A stretch of DNA of 64,000 nucleotides, taken from the NCBI GenBank assembly GCA_963730395.1, contig CAVSSK010000018.1, positions 124,001-188,000 on the forward strand, read 5' to 3'. This DNA is from Bog-473 sp963730395. Its GTDB lineage: Bacteria > Actinomycetota > Acidimicrobiia > Acidimicrobiales > RAAP-2. Below the pieces are notes generated by a model. That model was given only the letters and a program-made list of their open reading frames with translations. It was not told the DNA's origin and did not search any database. Every line of letters starts with the position of its first letter. Positions within the stretch are counted from its first letter, which is position 1. Below, one piece after another: positions 1-12,666 of this stretch. Both the position numbers and the translations under genes were made by a program.

Positions 1-315
1 GTCGGCGGCCATGTGGTACATGCCGGCCCCCGCCATCAGCCCACTGGCCGAAAGCTGCACGTAGCCGTCACCGATCATGGCGGCGATCGCCGTCTTATAG
101 GGAGACTTGTCGCGACTGAAGCGGGTGTCGCGATAGGGGCGGAACAGGCGGGTCTCGCCGAACTCGGGGGCCAGCTCGGCGAGGAGCGACTCCATCGGCG
201 CCTTCACGTCGCGTTCGTACACGTCCTTGTGCCCGAGCCAATAGGCCTTCGAGTTATCCGCTTCGAGCCCGTCGTAGAAGTCGAGCGCCCGGTCGGGCCA
301 GCCCTTGAACGTCAC
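1..315 (-). CDS. DUF2461 (TIGR02453) family protein, C-terminus outside window
   Basis: This is the N-terminal 105 codons of a protein running off the left edge. It starts with GTG at 315 and reads MTFKGWPDRALDFYDGL, followed near residues 60-75 by FRPYRDTRFSRDKSPYKT. The opening F-x-G-W and the R(D)TRFSxDKSPYKT block are the hallmarks of the DUF2461 family. These are soluble proteins of unknown biochemical role, usually about 210-230 residues long, so roughly half is missing. The gene is divergent from the permease that follows. Family assignment is firm and function is unknown. Confidence 0.85.
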   Translation of the reverse strand, partial: MTFKGWPDRALDFYDGLEADNSKAYWLGHKDVYERDVKAPMESLLAELAPEFGETRLFRPYRDTRFSRDKSPYKTAIAAMIGDGYVQLSASGLMAGAGMYHMAAD

Positions 316-442
316 CGGAGCGACGCTAGCCGTGGCCGGGGCCGGGCGACCCGGGGCGGCAGCAGGCCGGTACGATCCGGCCCGAACGACCACGGTCCGA
401 CACCGGCGTTTCTGGACAGCGGCGGCGGGACTCAAACGAACG

Positions 443-1612
443 GTGCGCGACATCGACACCCTGGAGCGGAGGACGATCCCACACTCCCTCGAGTGGAGCC
501 TCGCCCTTCTCGGCGGCGGCGCCCTGGTCGCGGCCGTCATCCTGGCTCCGCACGATGCCCGGGCGGCTGCGGTGCAGGACTGGCCGCCGTTCGTCCTCGT
601 CTCCGGCCTGCTCCTGGTCGGACTCGTCGCCAACGAGGACGGGCTGTTCGCCGCGGGCGGGCGCGCCCTGGCCCGGGCCGCCCCCGGCGGATTGGCCCTC
701 TACGGCGGGACCGTCGTCCTCGTCGTCACCGTGACGACCCTGCTCAACCTCGACACGTCCGTCACCTTCCTGACCCCGGTGCTCGTCTACGCCGCCCGCA
801 GCCGCGGCGAGGGCGAGGCACCGTTGCTGTACGGCTGCCTGCTTCTCTCCAATGCGGGCTCGCTCCTGCTCCCGGGGTCGAACCTGACGAACCTGATCGT
901 GCTCGGTCACCTCCATCTCTCCGGTCGCGACTTCTTCGACCACATGGCGCTCCCTGGTCTCGCGGCCGCCGCGGTCACGGCCGTCGTCGTCGGTGCGGTC
1001 CACCATCGGGAGCTCCGCACGACGATCTCTCCCACGTCCGAGCCCGAGCGCCCCGTGCTCGGCGTCGGCCTGGTCGCCATCGCTGCGGTGACCGTGCTCG
1101 TCCTCACCCTCCATGCGCCGGCCCTCCCGGTGGCCGCTGTGGGCGTCGCCGCCGTGCTCTTCAGGTCGGTGCGCCGTCGCGGCGGCGAGGTCTCACCCCG
1201 TGCCGCGTTGCGCCTATTGGGCCTCCCCGTGCTCGTGGGGTTGTTCGGGCTCGCCGTGGCGCTGGGGACGCTCGGCCGGACCTGGTCGGGCCCGGCGACG
1301 CTGCTCTCGCACCTCGGCACCTGGGGGACGGCCGCCACCGCGGCCCTCACCAGCGTCCTGGTGAACAACCTTCCGGCGGCGTCGCTCCTGGCGGCCCGCC
1401 AGCCGCCTCATCCGTTCGCACTCCTGGTCGGCCTCAACGTCGGCCCGAACCTGTTCGTGACCGGGTCGCTCGCCTGGGTCCTGTGGTTGCGGGCGGCGGG
1501 GACGGCCGGAGCGCGCCCGAGCATCGGGCGGGCCAGCCTGCTGGGCCTGGCCAGCGTGCCCCTCGCCATCGCCGCCGCCGTGGGCGTGCTCGTCGCCGAG
1601 GGGCTGCACTGA
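443..1612 (+). CDS. ArsB/NhaD (SLC13-like) ion permease
   Basis: This polytopic inner-membrane protein of about 389 residues has 10 or more hydrophobic segments. It resembles the ArsB/NhaD and SLC13 permease superfamily, which export arsenite or exchange Na+/H+ or carry dicarboxylates. Two re-entrant-type signatures are visible: SLLLPGSNLTNLIV in the first half, and LVNNLPAASLLAARQ followed by LLVGLNVGPNLFVTGS in the second. The N-P/N-L-x-N motifs are typical of ArsB. I prefer the GTG at 443 because the first membrane segment begins about 12 residues later. An ATG at 305 is in frame but would add a low-complexity leader overlapping the divergent gene. Arsenite as substrate is only a guess: no arsR or arsC is nearby. 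Confidence 0.75.
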   Translation: MRDIDTLERRTIPHSLEWSLALLGGGALVAAVILAPHDARAAAVQDWPPFVLVSGLLLVGLVANEDGLFAAGGRALARAAPGGLALYGGTVVLVVTVTTLLNLDTSVTFLTPVLVYAARSRGEGEAPLLYGCLLLSNAGSLLLPGSNLTNLIVLGHLHLSGRDFFDHMALPGLAAAAVTAVVVGAVHHRELRTTISPTSEPERPVLGVGLVAIAAVTVLVLTLHAPALPVAAVGVAAVLFRSVRRRGGEVSPRAALRLLGLPVLVGLFGLAVALGTLGRTWSGPATLLSHLGTWGTAATAALTSVLVNNLPAASLLAARQPPHPFALLVGLNVGPNLFVTGSLAWVLWLRAAGTAGARPSIGRASLLGLASVPLAIAAAVGVLVAEGLH

Positions 1613-1619
1613 GCCGGAG

Positions 1620-2582
1620 TCAGGGCGGCCCCGGAGTGCCGTCGTTCTCGACCCCGAGCGCCCGTCGCACCACGAGCGCCGCCTCGTGCTGCGCCCGCTT
1701 GGAGACGGCGGCGGTGGTGACCAGCGCCGAACCGTGGAACGTGCCAGGGAACTGGTGCAGCTCCACCGACACGCCCGCGCGCAGCAGGCCGAGCGCGTAC
1801 GCGATCCCCTCGTCGCGCAAGGGGTCGTTCTCCGCGGTCGAGATGTACGCCGGCGGCAACCCGCGCAGGTCGGTGGCACGGGAGGGCGCCGCAAGCGCCG
1901 GGACGTCGGGCGATCCCCACAGCTCGCCCAGGTAGGCCTTCCAGCTCTGCACCGCCAGCGGCCGGTTCCACAAGGGCGAATCGACGAACTGCTGCATCGA
2001 GGGCGTCTCCAGGCGGTCGTCGAGCTCGGGGATCTGGAGCATCTGGAAGCAGAGCGGCGGGCCGCCGAGGTCGCGGGCCAACAGGGCGGTCGCAGCGGAC
2101 AGGCCGCCACCGGCGCTCGCTCCCATCACGGCCACCCGGTCGGGGTCGACACCGAGCGCAGCCGCCTCGGCGTGCAGCCACGACAACGCGGCGTAGCAGT
2201 CGTGCAGGGCCGCCGGGAACGGGTGCTCGGGGGCGAGGCGGTAGTCGACCGACACCACGACCGCCCCGGCGTCGGCGGCCACGAGCACCGCCCCGATGTG
2301 CTCCGCCTCCACGCTCCCGATGATGAACCCGCCGCCGTGGATGAACACGATGCCGGGCCGCGGTGTCGCACCGCCCTTCGGCCGGTACACGCGCACCGGC
2401 ACCTCGCGGTCGCCCTCCCACCCAGGGACGAGCCGGTCATCGATCTCGAGTGACTCGGCCTCGGGCAGCTCCACGCGTATCCGGGCGATGAGCTCGTCGA
2501 ACGCGGCGCGTGCCGCGACGGGGTCGTCCAGGTCGAAGGCCGGTATGAGGTCGACGAACGCGGCCAGCTCGGGGTCGATCAT
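1620..2582 (-). CDS. alpha/beta hydrolase, hormone-sensitive-lipase (HSL) family esterase
   Basis: This 320-residue cytoplasmic serine esterase of the HSL/family IV type hydrolyses small acyl or carboxyl esters. The oxyanion motif HGGGF is at residues 82-86, followed by the DYRLAPEHPFPA block. The nucleophile elbow GASAGGG places the catalytic Ser at 156. Candidate acid and base residues are Asp253 (in ENDPLRDE) and His283 (in TFHGS). The length is normal for the family. It starts at ATG 2582 and converges on the upstream permease with 7 bp between stops. The next gene on this strand, an SDR, begins further upstream, and the two may be co-transcribed. Natural substrate cannot be read from sequence. 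Confidence 0.9.
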   Translation of the reverse strand: MIDPELAAFVDLIPAFDLDDPVAARAAFDELIARIRVELPEAESLEIDDRLVPGWEGDREVPVRVYRPKGGATPRPGIVFIHGGGFIIGSVEAEHIGAVLVAADAGAVVVSVDYRLAPEHPFPAALHDCYAALSWLHAEAAALGVDPDRVAVMGASAGGGLSAATALLARDLGGPPLCFQMLQIPELDDRLETPSMQQFVDSPLWNRPLAVQSWKAYLGELWGSPDVPALAAPSRATDLRGLPPAYISTAENDPLRDEGIAYALGLLRAGVSVELHQFPGTFHGSALVTTAAVSKRAQHEAALVVRRALGVENDGTPGPP

Positions 2583-2625
2583 GTGTGGTCCCTTCCCCGA
2601 CGCGGCGTCGCCGCGTCGCTCCGAA

Positions 2626-3402
2626 CTACTTCGGTTGCATCCGGATGCCGGCGTCGATGCGGATCGACTCGGCGTTCATGTACGAGTTCGAGAGCAGCTC
2701 CACCGCGAGTGTCGCGAACTCGGTCGGACGACCGAGGCGGTGCGGGAAGAGCACGTCCTGGGCCAGCTTGCCCTTGAAGGCCTCCGAGCCCTCACCGGCG
2801 CCGTAGATCGGCGTGTCGATCAGCCCCGGCAGGATGCAGTTCACCCGGATGCCGACGACGGCCAGGTCGCGGGCCACGGGGAGGGTCATGCCGACGACCC
2901 CGCCCTTCGACGAGGAGTAGGCGGCCTGCCCGATCTGCCCGTCCTCGGCCGCCACGGACGCCGTGTTCACGATGGCGCCGCGGGCGCCGTCCGCGTCCGG
3001 CTCGTTGAGGCTCATCTTGGTGGCGGCGAGGCGGACGCAGTTGAACGTGCCGATGAGGTTGATCTCGATCACCCGGCGGTACAGGTCGAGGTCGTGCGCC
3101 GAGGCGAAGTCGCCGTCCTTGCCGATGGTGCGGGTCGCCCATCCGATGCCGGCGCAATTCACCAGGGACTTGAGAGGTGCCATCTCGATGGCGGCCTCGA
3201 CGGCCGCGACGACCTGCTCCGTGTTGGTGACGTCGGTCGGGACGAACAGGCCGCCGATCTCCTTGGCCAGCGGCGCCCCCTTGTCCTCCTGGAGGTCGGC
3301 GACGACCACGTGGACGCCGCGGCCCGCCAGCAGGCGGGCGGTGGCCTCGCCCAGCCCGGACGCGCCGCCCGTGACGATTGCCGACGTGCCGTTCAGATCC
3401 AT
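2626..3402 (-). CDS. SDR family oxidoreductase, HSD10/3-hydroxyacyl-CoA dehydrogenase-like
   Basis: This is a 258-residue classical short-chain dehydrogenase. The cofactor glycine motif TGGASGLG is at residues 11-18, ADLQ at 35-38 suggests NAD preference through its Asp, NCAG is at 82-85, and the catalytic set is Ser149, Tyr162 and Lys166 (YSSSK). The C-terminal block GLIDTPIYG and FPHRLGRPTEFATLAVEL matches the type II 3-hydroxyacyl-CoA dehydrogenase (HSD17B10) group, which oxidises 3-hydroxyacyl-CoA or hydroxysteroids. I take ATG 3402 as start because the Rossmann strand begins six residues later. The in-frame extension to 3438 is less likely. Confidence 0.9.
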   Translation of the reverse strand: MDLNGTSAIVTGGASGLGEATARLLAGRGVHVVVADLQEDKGAPLAKEIGGLFVPTDVTNTEQVVAAVEAAIEMAPLKSLVNCAGIGWATRTIGKDGDFASAHDLDLYRRVIEINLIGTFNCVRLAATKMSLNEPDADGARGAIVNTASVAAEDGQIGQAAYSSSKGGVVGMTLPVARDLAVVGIRVNCILPGLIDTPIYGAGEGSEAFKGKLAQDVLFPHRLGRPTEFATLAVELLSNSYMNAESIRIDAGIRMQPK

Positions 3403-3486
3403 GTTCTCTGTGACTCCTCGTGGGATGGGTGGCAGCACGTCGAGCCCGACGTGCCCGGCAGAGGATAGGGGCCGTGGCCGGCCCGG

Positions 3487-5208
<1,722 letters not shown>

Positions 5209-5257
5209 CCCTCATTCTCGCATGCCCCACGGCCGGCGATCCTCGGGCGCGGCGGCG

Positions 5258-6361
5258 TCAGCCGGGGGGTGCCCCCATGGCGCCGTCCATCAGGCCGTAG
5301 CGGCGGTACGGGCCGAAGAACCCGTGCTCGAGCAGGCCGTAGCCCACCTGCCCGTCGTAGGAGAACTCGGCCACCTGGTCGACGATCCCGTACTGAGCGA
5401 TTCCCTGCACCTCGTCGACCGAGAGGACGAGTCCCTGGGTCACCGGCTCGGGCCCGTGGTACATCCCGTGGCGCCAGTCCGCGTCGATGCCGTAGCCGGT
5501 CCCGATGGAGACGAAGTTGGCCAGCAGTGGCCTGCAGCTGATCTCGAGCCCGGCCTCCGGGAAGCGCAGCACGGAGCGGTCGATGACACGCGTGCCAGGG
5601 ATCAGATGGTGCTCGTGCTCGGAGCGGCCGAGCTGCTCGACGCCCCGGTCGGGGTCGACCCACACCCGCTCCCCCTGGACCAGCGGTCGCTCTCCGTCAT
5701 CGCGCTCGTGGCAGATGTACATGATGGCGTGATCCTCGAATTGCATCGGGAAGTAGTTCCACATGCCGCCGAGCACGAGCTCGCCCTGGCGAATGCCGTC
5801 GGTCTCGGGCTCCCCGACGGGCCGGACCCCCCAGGAGCGGTCACGGGTCCCCCAGCTGCGCTCCGGTGTCACTGCGATGACGGTCCCGCCGACGGACAGT
5901 GTGCCCGACCACCGACCGGTCTGGGCGAGCCGCTGGGTGTCGAAGACGACCTTGCCCTTGCTGCGCATGTACTGGCGCGGTTCGGCCATGGCCGGGATGT
6001 GGCCCTCCCAGGTGACGTCCATGGCCACGCTGTGCTCGCTGGGCTCGACCACGACGCGCAGGCGGCGCAGCGGCTCGAGCACCTCCACTCGGAACGGGCC
6101 CACGGACAGGTCGCCCCGGTCCGTGAGGGGCGCCGAGGCGCGCACCACGTGCTGGGACCCGCCGCGGCGCACGTCGATGAAGGCGTCGACCACGCCGAGG
6201 TTCGGGTACTGCCCGTACCCGAAGATGGCGAACCACTCGTCGGAGCAGGGGTGCATGTTGAAGTAGTAGCGGTCGTAGAAGTTGCGGTCGCTCGTCGCCG
6301 GGTGCGCGATGAACTCCGCGGCCTGGTGGACTGGATAGTCGTCCCAGGAGGAGAGGGTCAT
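5258..6361 (-). CDS. lipocalin-like (AttH/CrtC-type fold) hypothetical protein
   Basis: The predicted protein has 367 residues, no signal peptide and no membrane segment. It begins MTLSSWDDYPVHQAAEFIAH and is rich in aromatic residues and beta-strand patterns, with W-containing blocks such as PERSWGTRDRSWGVRP. It resembles actinobacterial proteins assigned to the AttH/hydroxyneurosporene synthase-like double-lipocalin fold, often found near lipid or steroid catabolism genes. That similarity is recalled rather than computed, and no catalytic residue can be named. I chose ATG 6361 because it leaves 1 nt to the stop of the upstream zinc-ribbon gene, so the two are probably co-transcribed. The open frame runs on to 6508 but that part is arginine-rich and overlaps the zinc-ribbon gene. 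Confidence 0.6.
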   Translation of the reverse strand: MTLSSWDDYPVHQAAEFIAHPATSDRNFYDRYYFNMHPCSDEWFAIFGYGQYPNLGVVDAFIDVRRGGSQHVVRASAPLTDRGDLSVGPFRVEVLEPLRRLRVVVEPSEHSVAMDVTWEGHIPAMAEPRQYMRSKGKVVFDTQRLAQTGRWSGTLSVGGTVIAVTPERSWGTRDRSWGVRPVGEPETDGIRQGELVLGGMWNYFPMQFEDHAIMYICHERDDGERPLVQGERVWVDPDRGVEQLGRSEHEHHLIPGTRVIDRSVLRFPEAGLEISCRPLLANFVSIGTGYGIDADWRHGMYHGPEPVTQGLVLSVDEVQGIAQYGIVDQVAEFSYDGQVGYGLLEHGFFGPYRRYGLMDGAMGAPPG

Positions 6362-6362
6362 G

Positions 6363-6581
6363 TCAGCAGCAGGCGCAGCCGCCGCCGCACCCACCCACGA
6401 CCGGCGCGCCGCACGCGCCCCGCGGCTCCGCCGCCAGCCCCGTCGTGGCGAAGACCGGAAGGAGGCGCGTGGCCCCCACGTGCCCGTGCGGGCAGGTCGC
6501 CGGTGCATCGGCGTCGGTCATCGGCCGACGCTCGTCGAAGACGGCGTGACACGTCGAGCATCGGAATTCGTAGACGGGCAC
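6363..6581 (-). CDS. FmdB-family zinc ribbon protein
   Basis: This small 72-residue protein begins PVYEFRCSTCHAVFDERRPM, which is diagnostic of the FmdB / CxxC_CxxC_SSSS putative regulatory family. A Cys pair (CSTC) is followed by a C-P-H-G-H unit near residue 31, making a probable zinc ribbon. The tail GGCGGGCACC is a Cys/Gly-rich end also common in the family. GTG at 6581 is chosen because GGAGG lies 7-8 nt upstream and the Y-E-F motif starts at residue 4. Its role is not established; FmdB was first linked to formamidase/amidase expression. It directly precedes the lipocalin-like gene. Confidence 0.85.
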   Translation of the reverse strand: MPVYEFRCSTCHAVFDERRPMTDADAPATCPHGHVGATRLLPVFATTGLAAEPRGACGAPVVGGCGGGCACC

Positions 6582-6692
6582 GGGGCTGACCTCCGCCGGC
6601 ACTCTATGCGATGGCGGCCACGGCGACGGGTGCGGCCGACGGTCCTCCCCGCAGCGGGCGCCGTCATCGCCCACCGCGTGGATCAGTGAGGA

Positions 6693-7055
6693 TCAGCGCT
6701 TTGCGTAGTCGGCGTATCCCTCCCAGTCGATGACGACGCAGGGCTCGGCCCCGACCACCCAGGCATCGTGGCCCGGCTTCATGATGGCGAAGTCACCAGG
6801 TCCGTACTCCATCTCTTCGCCGTCGTCCATGACGACCTTCATGCGGCCTGACACGAAGTACCCCGTGTGCGCAGCCTGACAGCTGTCGGTCTTGGCGATG
6901 GGCCGCACATGCTCCGACCACTTCCATCCCGGGAGGAAGGTCGCCCGTCCGACGGACCCCTCCTCGGTCATCAGAACTTCGAGCTGACCGGTTGCACCGT
7001 CGAAGGGGCGCACCTCATCTGGCTTGTCGAACGTCCTACGGATCAGTCGTGCCAT
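6693..7055 (-). CDS. cupin domain protein
   Basis: This 120-residue single-domain cupin begins MARLIRRTFDKPDEVRPF. Cupin motif 1 appears as GWKWSEHVRPI with His/Glu-type ligand positions and a downstream HTGYFVSGRMKVVMDDG. Motif 2 appears as YGPGDFAIMKPGHDAWVVG. Such proteins usually bind one metal and act as small oxygenases, isomerases or sensors. The substrate cannot be inferred. It reads in the same direction as the ABM-like gene upstream (gap 32 nt) and the pair may be one transcript. Confidence 0.85.
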   Translation of the reverse strand: MARLIRRTFDKPDEVRPFDGATGQLEVLMTEEGSVGRATFLPGWKWSEHVRPIAKTDSCQAAHTGYFVSGRMKVVMDDGEEMEYGPGDFAIMKPGHDAWVVGAEPCVVIDWEGYADYAKR

Positions 7056-7087
7056 GGTGTCTCCTCTCTGTTGGCCTGCGATGTGAC

Positions 7088-7384
7088 CTACAACTCGTCG
7101 ACGCTGCGGACGTCGAGATTTCGGAAGACCATCGGCCCGTCACACAGCTCGCGGATCTTCTCCGAGAGGTCCGCCGTCTCCGGGAGCTGCGAATTTGCCA
7201 TGGCTGCCTCGTACGAGGGGAACTCCACGATCTGGACATAGGTGTGGGGCCGGTCCCTGTCCTGGGTGAATGTCCCCTTCTGCGCCGTCCGACTCCCCGC
7301 GGTCTTCGCTCGCCACACCTCGACGAGCGCCTCGACCTCATCTGGCCGGGATGTCTCGAACTCGATGATCTGCACGAATGCCAC
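7088..7384 (-). CDS. antibiotic-biosynthesis-monooxygenase-like (dimeric alpha/beta barrel) protein
   Basis: The protein has 98 residues. It starts at GTG 7384, where AAGGGGG sits 5-6 nt upstream; the longer open frame to 7444 has no comparable site. The pattern is beta-alpha-beta-beta-alpha-beta: AFVQIIEFETS, then a helix DEVEALVEVWRAKT, then TYVQIVEFPSYEAAMANS. This matches the ferredoxin-like dimeric barrel of ABM and related stress-response monooxygenases. No catalytic residue is obvious. It sits upstream of the cupin gene on the same strand. Confidence 0.7.
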   Translation of the reverse strand: MAFVQIIEFETSRPDEVEALVEVWRAKTAGSRTAQKGTFTQDRDRPHTYVQIVEFPSYEAAMANSQLPETADLSEKIRELCDGPMVFRNLDVRSVDEL

Positions 7385-7534
7385 GGCAACCCCCTTCACA
7401 CGGGCTCCCCCTTGGAACTCTACGCCGATGTCCTCGCAATTCAATGGGGGTTCTCAGTGGGGTTTCGCCCTCACGAGACGGCGCGGTGACGGTGACACGC
7501 CGTTCCACGGCGGGTACACCCGGGACCTCAAGTG

Positions 7535-8995
7535 TCAGGGCTGCGCGAAGCCGTAGATCGGCGCTCCGTTGTACTCGTACGAGTCCGCCGGGAGGAAGGG
7601 CCCGTCGATCGCCACAGAGAGGTAGCCGTCACGCCCTGGGCCCGCGTCCCCGCCCACGGTCATGATGGAGCCGTCGGGCCAGACCTGGGTGACGATCCCG
7701 ACGTGCACCGATGTGGCGGTGCTCTGGGGCCCGGTGCCGTAGAGGACGGCATCGCCCACAGCCGGCGTCGCAGTCGGCGGAAGGTCGTGGCCGTAGGCGG
7801 CGGCCCAACCCCAGATGTCCCCCGTGAAGCCGTAGCGCGGGATCGGCACGCCCGCCTGTTCCCAGGCCCACGTGGCAAACAGGGCGCACCACTGCTCGCA
7901 CGGGCCGTAGGGGTTGCACCAGGCGCCCTGGGCGGTGCTCGGATCAGGCTGGATCTGCGAGGCGACGGCGGCGGCGATCGCCGCCGACTGGGGGAACATC
8001 GCCTCGGGGGTCGGGGTCGCGAAGCTGTACTGCCATGCCTGCGGATCGAGCAGCCAGTACCCCGACCCGTGGTTGTTCCCGATGATGGCGGAAATTTGCG
8101 TCGCTGTCGGGTCCAGGGTGAGGCCTCCGAAGGCCTGCGCGTCGCCGAAGGGGAGCACCACCCCGTTGGCCGTCGCCATGAGGTAGCCACCGCCGTCCGG
8201 TGAGGCCACCATGCCGACCACCGGGTCGGGGAGGTTCTCGCTGCCGGCGGAGCCGTAGAAGCCGGCGTCGCCGTAGGGGAAGATGCCGCCATCGGCCGCC
8301 ACGAGCCAGTACCCCTTGCCGTCGTGCGTCGGCGCCATGCCCACGATGGGCGCGTTGAGCACCAGGCTGCCGGTGCTGCCGTAGAAGCCGGCATCGCCGT
8401 ACGAGAAGATGCCGCCGTCCGCGGCGACGAGCCAGTACCCCTTCCCGCTGGGCGTGGACGCCATCCCCACGATCGGCTGGTTCAGGCGGGTGGAGCCCAT
8501 GGAGCCGAAGAACTGGGCGTCGCCGTAGGCGAAGACACCCCCGTCGAGCGCACCCAGCCAGTAACCCTTGGCGTCCGAAGTGGTCGCCATGGCCACGATG
8601 GGCCCGTTGAGCGGCAGGTCGCCGGCGGAGCCCTCGAACCTCGCGTCGCCGAACGCGAAGACCCCGCCGTCCGCACTGGCGAGCACGTAGCCACCCCCGT
8701 CGGGGGTGGCCGCTCCGGAGAAGACGGGCGAGTTGAGCGGCTGGGGCAGCTGGGGATTGCTCAGGCTCACGCTGCCGAAGCCGATCATGCCCGCGTCGAG
8801 GTAGACGTGCGCCTGTTGGGACGCTCCGGCCGGGATGCTGGGCGTCGCCGCGACACCGGCGGCCAGCACGCCTGGCACGAGCAATCCGGCGAACGTGGCA
8901 GTGACCAAGGACGGAAGGAGGGACACCAGGCGCGGGCGGAACGTCCGGCGCGTGCGTCCACCCTCGGCACCTCTCGCCCCTCCGCGTACGTGCAC
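7535..8995 (-). CDS. secreted cell-wall hydrolase: five WLVAADGG-type repeats plus CHAP domain
   Basis: The 486-residue exported protein has an Arg-rich N-terminus, then a hydrophobic signal segment at about residues 23-50 (LVSLLPSLVTATFAGLLVPG). Five tandem repeats of about 42 residues follow at about 88-297, each built on GxGYWLxAADGGIFxYGDAxFxGSxGS. A C-terminal CHAP amidase/endopeptidase domain covers about 350-486. The CHAP nucleophile is the Cys in CEQWCALFATWAWEQAG and the base is the His in SVHVGIV. CHAP domains cleave peptidoglycan cross-links or amide bonds. The repeats probably form a beta-propeller-like or wall-binding module seen in actinobacterial secreted proteins; that part is inference. 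A direct repeat resembling an MtrA box lies upstream at 9041-9056. Confidence 0.85.
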   Translation of the reverse strand: MHVRGGARGAEGGRTRRTFRPRLVSLLPSLVTATFAGLLVPGVLAAGVAATPSIPAGASQQAHVYLDAGMIGFGSVSLSNPQLPQPLNSPVFSGAATPDGGGYVLASADGGVFAFGDARFEGSAGDLPLNGPIVAMATTSDAKGYWLGALDGGVFAYGDAQFFGSMGSTRLNQPIVGMASTPSGKGYWLVAADGGIFSYGDAGFYGSTGSLVLNAPIVGMAPTHDGKGYWLVAADGGIFPYGDAGFYGSAGSENLPDPVVGMVASPDGGGYLMATANGVVLPFGDAQAFGGLTLDPTATQISAIIGNNHGSGYWLLDPQAWQYSFATPTPEAMFPQSAAIAAAVASQIQPDPSTAQGAWCNPYGPCEQWCALFATWAWEQAGVPIPRYGFTGDIWGWAAAYGHDLPPTATPAVGDAVLYGTGPQSTATSVHVGIVTQVWPDGSIMTVGGDAGPGRDGYLSVAIDGPFLPADSYEYNGAPIYGFAQP

Positions 8996-9040
8996 TGCCT
9001 CGATTGTGCACGCTGGGGTTCCGCCGTGTGTGCGTGTGCG

Positions 9041-9056
9041 GTTACGAAGTTGTTAC
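9041..9056 (-). promoter_or_regulatory. candidate MtrA-type direct repeat upstream of the CHAP hydrolase gene
   Basis: Read on the minus strand, the site is GTAACAACTTCGTAAC: two GTAAC half-sites with an 11-bp period, about 45-60 nt upstream of the CHAP start. MtrA of the MtrAB system binds loose direct repeats of this type and controls peptidoglycan hydrolases in actinobacteria. Motif and context agree, but a short repeat can occur by chance. The same site lies about 100 nt upstream of the divergent aconitase gene. Confidence 0.4.
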
Positions 9057-9153
9057 GGATTGGCACGTCAACGTGGGTGTCGAGGCCACCGCTCCCCAGG
9101 TGCCGAGCGCACCTCGATGGGCGGGCACCACCGGCCCACGGCAGAATGGGTGC

Positions 9154-11865
<2,712 letters not shown>

Positions 11866-11966
11866 CCCTCAGCGGCCGAGAGCGGCTTGCACCTTCTTCG
11901 GCGCCTTGCGCCGCCACGACTCCGTGAGCCGCTCTCGCAGCAGGGCCGTGGCCGCCCCCGGCGCCG

Positions 11967-12659
11967 TCAGCCGGCGAGACCGACGCTGCCCAGGGCCACG
12001 AAGCGGCGCACCATGCCCTCACCGGCGCGGCTGACGTGGGCCACGTCAGACGTCCGCACGAAGACGCCGGCCGGCAGGTGCGGCCCCCAGTGGGCGACCA
12101 GGCTGGCCGTCACCTCCACGTGGAACTGCAGGCCGTAGGCGCGCTCCCCTATCCGGAAGGCCTGGTTCTCGTAGGCGTCGTTGCCCGCCAGCCGCACCGC
12201 CCCCTCGGGCAGCGAGAACGTGTCGCTGTGCCAGTGCACGCAGGGGAGCGGGGTCGGAGCGGGGCCGAAGACCGGATCGCCGATGGCGTGGGTCGTCAGA
12301 TGGACCTCGCCGACGCCGCACTCGGGGGCCGGACCGCTCGTCACCGCGCCACCGAGCGCGGCGGCCAGCTGCTGGGCGCCGAGGCACACGCCGAGCACGG
12401 GCAGGTCCGCCCCGACGGCCGCGCGCAGGAGCACGCGCTCGTCCTCGAGCCACGGGAGGTCGTCGTGCACGCTCATGAGCCCGCCCATCACGACGAGACC
12501 ACTGATGCGGTCGACCGAGTCCGGCGGCGGGACGGTCTCACCCTGATCGACGCGCACGACGTGCAGCGCCGATCCCGAGTCGGTCACGGCGCGTGCAACC
12601 GAGCCGGGGCCCTCGAACGCCTCGTGCTGCACCAGCACCCACGGACCGCCGGTGCCCAC
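11967..12659 (-). CDS. type 1 glutamine amidotransferase (GMP synthase-like GATase)
   Basis: This stand-alone class I GATase domain of 230 residues hydrolyses glutamine to ammonia or acts as a related gamma-glutamyl transferase. The catalytic triad is visible: Cys92 in VLGVCLGAQQLA, then His180 and Glu182 in YGLQFHVEVT. GTG 12659 follows the stop of the PIG-L gene by 7 nt, suggesting co-transcription. The open frame continues upstream to 12959, but that is the PIG-L gene in another frame. The C-terminus ends at 11967. A different frame continues to 11869 with a conserved-looking tail, so the true end may be altered by a frame break. Confidence 0.8.
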   Translation of the reverse strand: MGTGGPWVLVQHEAFEGPGSVARAVTDSGSALHVVRVDQGETVPPPDSVDRISGLVVMGGLMSVHDDLPWLEDERVLLRAAVGADLPVLGVCLGAQQLAAALGGAVTSGPAPECGVGEVHLTTHAIGDPVFGPAPTPLPCVHWHSDTFSLPEGAVRLAGNDAYENQAFRIGERAYGLQFHVEVTASLVAHWGPHLPAGVFVRTSDVAHVSRAGEGMVRRFVALGSVGLAG

Positions 12660-12666
12660 CGCTGCC

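Noticed and set aside
13..1935. Plus-strand open frame of about 640 codons across the first genes
   Set aside because: It is arginine/proline/glycine-rich with no domain and is a shadow of the permease and esterase genes caused by high third-position G+C.
9026..9040. GT-rich run (GTGTGTGCGTGTGCG) as a microsatellite or recombination site
   Set aside because: It is short and imperfect and has no associated structure.
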